Source of the DNA: a virus
DNA: 32,404 nucleotides
Strand: one strand, 5' to 3'
IMG/VR virus record: IMGVR_UViG_3300028283_000022
Span: 1 to 32,404 of that record
The position numbers and the translations under genes are program-made. Numbering within the stretch: position 1 is the stretch's first letter; each line of letters starts with the position of its first letter. This document shows positions 15,689 to 20,609 of this stretch, one piece after another. The notes beneath the pieces are model-generated. The model did no database searches. It had not been told where the DNA came from and saw only the letters and a program-made list of their open reading frames with translations.

Positions 15689-15860
15689 TAGGTACTGTAA
15701 GGCCAGTTTATAACTGTTTGTTTTATATGAAAAATCTTGTTTCGTGTTCTATTCTTGTAAATTTTTCTTGTAGACAACTGTAAAAAAGTGCTTGACTACG
15801 CTTGTTTTTTATTGTTATCGTGAAGTTGTTGAGTAGAACCTTTAGGTACTGTAAGGCCAG
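15689..15860. repeat. 18-base direct repeat pair (15689-15706 and 15843-15860)
   Basis: TAGGTACTGTAAGGCCAG occurs twice without mismatch, 154 bases apart. One copy is in the leader of the replication/packaging operon, the other lies within the 3' part of the RHH gene. The stretch between the RHH stop and the operon start (15665-15795) carries no other supported gene. Confidence 0.8.
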
Positions 15861-16032
15861 ATTCTTTTCCAGTACCGACAATGCCGTATAGGTAAATAGA
15901 CAGAGCATGTCTCACTATCTCGGACAGCGATCTATCTTCGCTGTGTGCCTTCTCCTGTAGGTCTTTCAACATGCTTTCAGGAGCAAAGAACTTGATTGGG
16001 GCTGATGTGCTTGGTAGTGGGTTCTGGCGCAT
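15796..16032 (-). CDS. Ribbon-helix-helix (Arc/CopG-like) DNA-binding protein
   Basis: A 78-aa protein with an RHH pattern at residues 12-50: APIKFFAPESMLKDLQEKAHSEDRSLSEIVRHALSIYLYG. The beta strand IKFFAP binds DNA as a dimer in this family, followed by two helices. The tail (residues 52-78) is polar. It is transcribed away from the double-HTH repressor and has a strong promoter, TTGACA at 16084-16089 and TATTCT at 16062-16067 with 16 bases between. The pair resembles a phage switch (CI-like repressor against a small Arc/Mnt-like repressor). It precedes the long operon in the same direction and may control it. Confidence 0.78.
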   Translation of the reverse strand: MRQNPLPSTSAPIKFFAPESMLKDLQEKAHSEDRSLSEIVRHALSIYLYGIVGTGKESGLTVPKGSTQQLHDNNKKQA

Positions 16033-16061
16033 GTGAAATATCTCTGTTTATCTATCGCCAT

Positions 16062-16089
16062 AGAATACCATTTTATTTTTAGATGTCAA
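16062..16089 (-). promoter_or_regulatory. Promoter for the RHH gene within the divergent switch region
   Basis: On the minus strand TTGACA (consensus -35) is followed after 16 bases by TATTCT (4 of 6 for -10). The overlapping element ATAGAATACCATTTTATTT at 16060-16078 recurs with one change at 30347-30365, and a TATCTCT half-site is at 16039-16045. The region 16033-16112 must also hold the promoter of the plus-strand repressor, so it is the likely lysogeny control region. Confidence 0.6.
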
Positions 16090-16112
16090 TGACTTTTTAA
16101 GGGGTGTGTGAA

Positions 16113-16880
16113 ATGGATAAAAACACATTTTCCGATCTTTTGAGTGTCGGCGGTCGGGTTCGTTATGCCCGCGCGATAGTTGCTTGTATTGACCAAGGGC
16201 GTCTTGCAGGGAAGATCGGATTAAAACAATCTGCGATTTCTTCGATAGAGAGCGGCAGGACTAAAAACACGGACAAACTACAACAAATAGCCGATGCTTG
16301 CGGCGTGAGTTATGAATGGATTATGCATGGCGGGGATTTGAAAACCAAAGAAAATTGTGGAGAGTTATTTGATTGTGAGAGGGGACTAAATATTCATGCT
16401 GATACAGAGGGGGGTTTGGCTCGGAGGTTTTTGCGGGCAAGGAAGTTGGCAGGACTGACGCAAACGGAGGCGGCAAAGATTGTGGGAGTGGCACAGAACA
16501 CAGTTGTGACGATTGAAAACGGGGTTACAAGCAGGTCTAAGTATTTACCAGGCTTTGCAAAGGCGTTTGGTGTCCGCAATGAATGGCTAGCAACTGGAAA
16601 TGGGGATATGTGCCCAAAGCCTGATGTTCAATCTGAGCATGTCGCCTCACCGTTGCGATCCGCAGACCAGAATCGTATCTCTGACATTTTTGCTTCCGTG
16701 CTTAAGATGTTGGACATTAAACATGAATCTATAATATTGTCTTTATTTCAAGCATACCTAAGCACTGGAGATGAGATGCTAATCGAGTCCATGAAGGCAC
16801 TACTAGGTAACAGGAATAGTACAGAAGAACGGGGTTTTAGCAAAAGACGAACCGAAGAAGTAGAGAGGGTTGCTTGCTAA
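16113..16880 (+). CDS. Phage repressor with two XRE-type helix-turn-helix domains
   Basis: A 255-aa protein. A first HTH (residues about 11-55: RVRYARAIVACIDQGRLAGKIGLKQSAISSIESGRTKNTDKLQQIADACGVSYEWIMHG) and a second at about 104-155 (ARRFLRARKLAGLTQTEAAKIVGVAQNTVVTIENGVTSRSKYLPGFAKAFGVRNEWLATG) are both Cro/CI-like. There is no LexA/CI peptidase (Ser-Lys) domain, so control would not be RecA autocleavage but antirepression, in line with the many antirepressor-type genes to the right. I start at 16113 because AAGGGG lies at proper distance; a GTG at 16104 would overlap it. Divergent from the RHH gene. Confidence 0.85.
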   Translation: MDKNTFSDLLSVGGRVRYARAIVACIDQGRLAGKIGLKQSAISSIESGRTKNTDKLQQIADACGVSYEWIMHGGDLKTKENCGELFDCERGLNIHADTEGGLARRFLRARKLAGLTQTEAAKIVGVAQNTVVTIENGVTSRSKYLPGFAKAFGVRNEWLATGNGDMCPKPDVQSEHVASPLRSADQNRISDIFASVLKMLDIKHESIILSLFQAYLSTGDEMLIESMKALLGNRNSTEERGFSKRRTEEVERVAC

Positions 16881-16897
16881 ACGCTGTAGGGTTACAC

Positions 16898-17146
16898 ATG
16901 AGCAGGTTAGCTATCCTATTTTTATCGTTGGTCTGTAGCCTTGGTTGTGTTGCAGATGACGCGTTGGGCGTTGGGCAAGGTAAAAAGTGTGTGTATAAGC
17001 CCGTCATGTCGGACGATGACCTTACCTACCCCAACACCCGCTTAGCTAAAATAGCCACTAGCAGACCTCCCATTAGATATCCAATAAACGCCTCCAGCAT
17101 AACCAACAGCTTTCCTAATGCCGATCTCGGCACCCAGTCTCCGTAG
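16898..17146 (+). CDS. Small exported protein, C-terminus overlapping the channel gene
   Basis: An 82-aa open frame with AGGG six bases before its ATG. Residues 1-20 are a signal peptide (MSRLAILFLSLVCSLGCVA, then DDALG). The following GQGKKCVYKPVMSDDDL resembles small secreted proteins of proteobacterial phages. The last 40 residues are read through the 3' end of the oppositely oriented channel gene and do not look like a natural continuation, so the original gene may have been truncated when the channel gene was joined here. It may be real in its first 45 residues only. Confidence 0.45.
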   Translation: MSRLAILFLSLVCSLGCVADDALGVGQGKKCVYKPVMSDDDLTYPNTRLAKIATSRPPIRYPINASSITNSFPNADLGTQSP

Positions 17147-17829
17147 CCAATGGTTGTAAAGGTTACCGTCGAGAAGTAAACGCCATCCAACAGTGTTGGG
17201 GCTGATCCTGTGTTGCTTACGATTGTTTCCGGTACTGCTGAAAAGATGACCCCGAAAGTGGTTATCACTCCCACTACCCATGCCATCCAACGCGATAAAG
17301 ATTGGCCATAGTTGCTAGTAAGCCATAGCCACCATGACATGGTAGGGTGACGTCTCTTTAGATGTTCTATGCGCTGCTGAAAGTGTGCCTGTTCATGCAA
17401 CAATACGGCCAGCGTAAAGTTGATGCTGTTTAGATCAACGCCTAGAAAACTTGTTTTCGTATCGTACTGCACGTTGTCTAATAGTGTTCCATTCATTCGG
17501 CACCAGTCGAAACTTGTTCCTCTTAGATTCGACTCTGACAACCAAGTATCATCAAGGTTTGATGCTGACAAGTTCGAGTTACTGAGGTCTGCTCTAAAGA
17601 AGTCTATCTTTGACAGGTCTTGCTTGCTCAAGTCTACCCCGTTTAGCGGTGCTCCCCTCATATCCGTATGGTCGCAGTATTTGCCGACCAGTTCGTCTAA
17701 TGCCTCGCGCTTGTAGCCATTCTCTCTCCACTTCCTGAGTATTTCCTTCCCATCCGTACTCGCAAGCTCGAAAATTTCAGACTGAAATCCAATGACGCGC
17801 TGATCGACAATGGAAGCGTTCAGGTTCAT
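17026..17829 (-). CDS. Pentapeptide-repeat protein fused to a two-helix potassium channel
   Basis: A 267-aa membrane protein. Residues about 56-140 hold pentapeptide repeats of the A(D/N)LxX type (VDLSKQDLSKIDFFRADLSNSNLSASNL, then further units). A first membrane helix lies at about 181-200, a pore helix and selectivity filter TTIGYGD at 225-231, and a second helix at about 241-263, the KcsA-like 2TM layout. It should form a K+-selective tetrameric pore in the inner membrane with a cytoplasmic repeat domain. I start at 17829 since GGAG lies just upstream; the frame is open to 17871. It stands alone on this strand, with a palindrome TTTAAC-AC-GTTAAA upstream. In a phage element this would be a moron (lysogenic conversion) gene, by inference. 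Confidence 0.85.
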   Translation of the reverse strand: MNLNASIVDQRVIGFQSEIFELASTDGKEILRKWRENGYKREALDELVGKYCDHTDMRGAPLNGVDLSKQDLSKIDFFRADLSNSNLSASNLDDTWLSESNLRGTSFDWCRMNGTLLDNVQYDTKTSFLGVDLNSINFTLAVLLHEQAHFQQRIEHLKRRHPTMSWWLWLTSNYGQSLSRWMAWVVGVITTFGVIFSAVPETIVSNTGSAPTLLDGVYFSTVTFTTIGYGDWVPRSALGKLLVMLEAFIGYLMGGLLVAILAKRVLG

Positions 17830-17863
17830 TTTTTCTCCAAGAAAAATAGCCGATATCCACAAT

Positions 17864-17877
17864 TTTAACACGTTAAA
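17864..17877. promoter_or_regulatory. Palindromic operator-like site upstream of the channel gene
   Basis: TTTAAC-AC-GTTAAA, a perfect inverted repeat with six-base arms, lies 35 bases before the channel gene start in the divergent gap 17830-18051. The rest of the gap holds the promoter of the plus-strand gene and nothing else that I can support. Confidence 0.5.
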
Positions 17878-18016
17878 CGAAGTCTTTTTTTGTAAATAAA
17901 ACTACGCAACCCTCCCATCCTAACATCCCCTCCTACTGAACTGCGATTGTCGCGCGTTGCCCTTCCGTGTCTTTTGCTCTAGCAGTAATAAATTATTGGT
18001 TTTTAGAATTATTTAT

Positions 18017-18044
18017 TTGACAGATCAATATTAAGTGGTATTAT
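18017..18044 (+). promoter_or_regulatory. Sigma70-type promoter for the zinc-ribbon/AT-hook gene
   Basis: TTGACA at 18017-18022 and TATTAT at 18039-18044 with 16 bases between, so transcription should start at about 18051. The first in-frame ATG is at 18052, which would make the mRNA leaderless, while a second ATG at 18100 has a modest ribosome site. Confidence 0.7.
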
Positions 18045-18099
18045 ATTACTCATGACGTCAGCGAACGTTAAACCTCAACCACAAACACCGAGAGCGACC

Positions 18100-19458
18100 A
18101 TGACCACCAAAGCCAAAGCCTCAGTAACACCGAAGGACAAACGCACGGGTATTGAGTTCGTTCACTCTTGCGGCCACGTTGGCAACCTCGTTGATTACAC
18201 GATTTATCGCGCAGACCGCTACGAAAACGGTACGGTGGTGCCATTCCGCAGCCAAACATTTTATGAGATGGCTGACATTGCGGAATACAACGAGCGTCAC
18301 GGAACAGACTATCGCTTTGTGCGTGAAGAAGAGGTAATGGTTCAGCTTTCGGGAAACCAAGGCATTCGTAGAGTGCAGTTAAGCGACCGTTTCGCCAAGA
18401 AGTGCCCTGCTTGCCGTGCAGCAGCCAAGAAAGCGGCAGAAGAAGCAAAGAAGGCCGAGGTTGTTGCGCCAGTAGTAACCCCCGCACACTCCCCAGAAGT
18501 AACGCCAGAAGCTACTCCAACAGTAAAGAAATCCCGTGGACGCCCACGCGGTTCTCGCAATATCAAGAACACAAACGCACAACAAGACCAAAGTACGGTT
18601 TCGGTCACGATCGAACGAGATGGAAAAACTGTGCAATGGACTGGCTCGATGTCTCAATACACGTCAGCTAAAAAGGTAAGGTCTCTTCCAGCTATCCACA
18701 CCTGCGGCCACTTCCCAGATGATTCTAAGTTATCTCTAAAAGGTCTACGCAAAGAAGCGTTCTACGACAAGTACGTAGAAACCTACTCTCATGAGTGCCC
18801 GATGTGCGTTGCCGGTTCAAGCGTTTCTGACGCCGATTTACAAACCCTTGACCTGCCTTTATACGCTGAGCCTTCCATTGAGGTAGCACAAGAGACGGTA
18901 GAGGTCGTGCAGGTTGAAGCCGTGCAAGAAGAAGTAAAAACGGAAGTAGTAGAGGAAGAGGTCGAGCTAATTAAGTCTCCGCTGGTTTTGCAAATTGAAG
19001 AGTTGATAGCGGAGATCAGGTCAAAGAAGGCAAACAAGGCGAATGTAGAAGCAGTGGCTGTTCGTGAGACGGTGAAAACAGAGTCAAGGATATCACCTGA
19101 CGAAGCAATGTTGAACTTCTACGATTCTAGCTTCCAAAACGTTTCTGACTATTGCGAAGACCAGTACGAACCGAGTAGCGAAGAAATTGGTGAGGTTGTT
19201 TATTACGACGAATGGGGTTCTGTAGTTAAACAAGAAAACATGCGGGATGTTAGCGATTACTACGAGCTGATTAACGGGCAGATGGTGAAAACGCGTGCAT
19301 CTAAAGTCGGTTATAGCGACGCTGGCTTTGTCCGTGGGTTTTCTAAAATGAATAGGGAGGATATGACCTCTTTACAGAAGATCAGGTCTACATCAATGAG
19401 CAACAGGTATTACGAAGGCAAGCGCGAGGAAAGGGCTGGAAAGAAATCTGGCTGGTAG
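18100..19458 (+). CDS. Double zinc-ribbon / AT-hook protein, unknown role
   Basis: A 452-aa protein (468 if the ATG at 18052 is used). Counting from 18052, two similar metal-binding units are visible: C40-G-H42 with C118-x-x-C121, and C218-G-H220 with C249-x-x-C252, both of the form 'CGH ... CPxC'. Between them is an AT-hook-like stretch SRGRPRGSR at 161-169, suggesting contact with the minor groove of AT-rich DNA. Residues 260-330 are very Glu/Val-rich (acidic), and the C-terminus is Tyr/Ser-rich with a basic end. I chose 18100 for the weak GAGAG upstream. It has its own strong promoter and leads a plus-strand series. It could be a DNA-bound regulator or a host-takeover factor; the family is unknown to me. 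Confidence 0.8.
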   Translation: MTTKAKASVTPKDKRTGIEFVHSCGHVGNLVDYTIYRADRYENGTVVPFRSQTFYEMADIAEYNERHGTDYRFVREEEVMVQLSGNQGIRRVQLSDRFAKKCPACRAAAKKAAEEAKKAEVVAPVVTPAHSPEVTPEATPTVKKSRGRPRGSRNIKNTNAQQDQSTVSVTIERDGKTVQWTGSMSQYTSAKKVRSLPAIHTCGHFPDDSKLSLKGLRKEAFYDKYVETYSHECPMCVAGSSVSDADLQTLDLPLYAEPSIEVAQETVEVVQVEAVQEEVKTEVVEEEVELIKSPLVLQIEELIAEIRSKKANKANVEAVAVRETVKTESRISPDEAMLNFYDSSFQNVSDYCEDQYEPSSEEIGEVVYYDEWGSVVKQENMRDVSDYYELINGQMVKTRASKVGYSDAGFVRGFSKMNREDMTSLQKIRSTSMSNRYYEGKREERAGKKSGW

Positions 19459-19489
19459 TAATTCAATCACACACACGAAAGGGTAATAG

Positions 19490-19690
19490 ATGATCGATTT
19501 AGAGAAGTTTAAGAAAGTTTTTGCAGAAGAGTTTGGCGATATCCAACAGAAGAAAAACAAGTGCACAGATGATCATGTGAAATGCAAATGCAAGAGTCGG
19601 GATATAGAAGTCAGGGAGTACGCTGGAATGCTAATCGGCGACAAGGTTTGCAAGGGTTGCGGCACTGTGTTTCCTTTCCGTGGGTTCTAA
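19490..19690 (+). CDS. Small zinc-ribbon-like protein
   Basis: A 66-aa protein with AAGGG before its start. Cysteines appear as KCTDDHVKCKCKSRD and GDKVCKGCGTVFPF; the final CxxCG-x-F pattern suggests a small zinc ribbon. It follows the larger double zinc-ribbon gene after 31 bases and probably shares its transcript. Function unknown. Confidence 0.65.
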   Translation: MIDLEKFKKVFAEEFGDIQQKKNKCTDDHVKCKCKSRDIEVREYAGMLIGDKVCKGCGTVFPFRGF

Positions 19691-19691
19691 A

Positions 19692-20063
19692 ATGAAGAAA
19701 TTAGCAGGCGCAAAAGTGATAAGCCCCAACCTAGATGCAACGTTCTATTCACCAAAGGTTGTTGGCGAGGAAAAGCGCGGTTGGGTAATGGGTATAGAGC
19801 GTATTGAGAAGACGGATCAAATTACCGGGGAAGTGAAGAGAGAAGATGTGGTTAGGTTCAGGGAAGACGGAGAGAACGCAAAAGACCTTTTTATCGGACA
19901 AGCGTCGTTTGTTCGTTTGATTACACACTTAATCAAAGAAAATAAAATTAAAACTGGTGTGGATGGGACGCCAATTCAAACCCGGTACAAAGGAACGGTA
20001 AAGAACAAATCAAACAACTTCGAGTCGAAGCTATTCGAAGTGTTTATGCTATCCACGGATTAA
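19692..20063 (+). CDS. Hypothetical protein
   Basis: A 123-aa protein (KKLAGAKVISPNLDATFYSPKVVGEEKRGWVMGIERIEKTDQITGEVKREDVVRF ...). It begins one base after the stop of the small zinc-ribbon gene, pointing to coupled translation. The beta-rich central part and the basic region PIQTRYKGTVKNKSNNFESKLFEVFML are compatible with an OB-like nucleic-acid-binding fold, but I cannot assign a family. It is followed by 171 bases without a clear gene, holding GC-rich inverted repeats. Confidence 0.65.
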   Translation: MKKLAGAKVISPNLDATFYSPKVVGEEKRGWVMGIERIEKTDQITGEVKREDVVRFREDGENAKDLFIGQASFVRLITHLIKENKIKTGVDGTPIQTRYKGTVKNKSNNFESKLFEVFMLSTD

Positions 20064-20081
20064 ACGGGAGTCACAACTCAA

Positions 20082-20154
20082 AACCCGACGGGCGGCGCGG
20101 GTTGAATGGCATAGATTGCTAATGCGTAAGTTCCCTCGGTTTAGCCTGCGCAGG
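20082..20154. other. GC-rich structured leader upstream of the kilAC-nrdJa unit
   Basis: The gap 20064-20234 has a hairpin AACCCG (20082-20087) with CGGGTT (20098-20103) and a perfect ten-base palindrome CCTGCGCAGG (20145-20154). It is conspicuously more GC-rich than its neighbours. I looked for a cobalamin riboswitch because nrdJ enzymes use AdoCbl but found no convincing B12 box. Confidence 0.35.
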
Positions 20155-20234
20155 TGCATAAACGCCGTGACTTAATCTCAACGCGAAATCTACGCAAGCC
20201 GCCATCCTTCAATTCCTTCTTATTAAAATCAAAC

Positions 20235-20609
20235 ATGGCAAGAAAACTAAAACTGAAAAAACAAGAAGAGATGAGCAGTAAGCCCGTCACAATTACTGTT
20301 GCATCGGGATATCTGAAGGTACCACCCGCAGAGGTTTATAACTATCTACAAGAATTGGGTTGGGTCTATAAAAACTCAGGTAGTTTTGTTGCGAATCAAG
20401 AGAAAATAAAAATGGGACTGTTAGAGCATGCAGATGTGAAAGAGCAGATTTTAATTACGCGGAATGGGGTAGTGAAACTATCTCAGATATTCGCAATAAA
20501 CATGTACTACCAGACTGCAAAAAATGTTTTGGCTATTAGTAAAAAAGAAGATATCAGCAGGCTTAGAAAATTATATCCGACCGCTAATAGTGAAGACACA
20601 AATGACTAA
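20235..20609 (+). CDS. Stand-alone KilAC-domain protein
   Basis: A 124-aa protein. Residues from about 18 match the KilAC domain found at the C-terminus of phage antirepressors: ITVASGYLKVPPAEVYNYLQELGWVYKNSGSFVANQEKIKMGLLEHADVKEQILITRNGVVKLSQIF. The usual BRO-N or KilA-N half is missing. The start is uncertain: the ATG at 20235 lacks a clear ribosome site; an ATG at 20271 has AAGAAG very near, and the frame is open from a GTG at 20154. Its stop overlaps the nrdJa start (ATGACTAA), so it is co-translated with the reductase. It may modulate the antirepressors further on. Confidence 0.72.
   Translation: MARKLKLKKQEEMSSKPVTITVASGYLKVPPAEVYNYLQELGWVYKNSGSFVANQEKIKMGLLEHADVKEQILITRNGVVKLSQIFAINMYYQTAKNVLAISKKEDISRLRKLYPTANSEDTND

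Noticed and set aside
15723-15908. Minus-strand 61-residue frame across the RHH gene end
   Set aside because: It is out of frame with the clear RHH coding sequence and is rich in Phe/Leu/Asn like random AT-rich DNA.
18068-18657. Several minus-strand frames opposite the zinc-ribbon gene
   Set aside because: They are antisense to a sequence with ordered Cys/His motifs and its own promoter; composition is typical of shadow frames.
20064-20234. Cobalamin riboswitch before the B12-dependent reductase
   Set aside because: No recognisable B12 box or the expected set of stems; the GC-rich hairpins alone do not fit the family.
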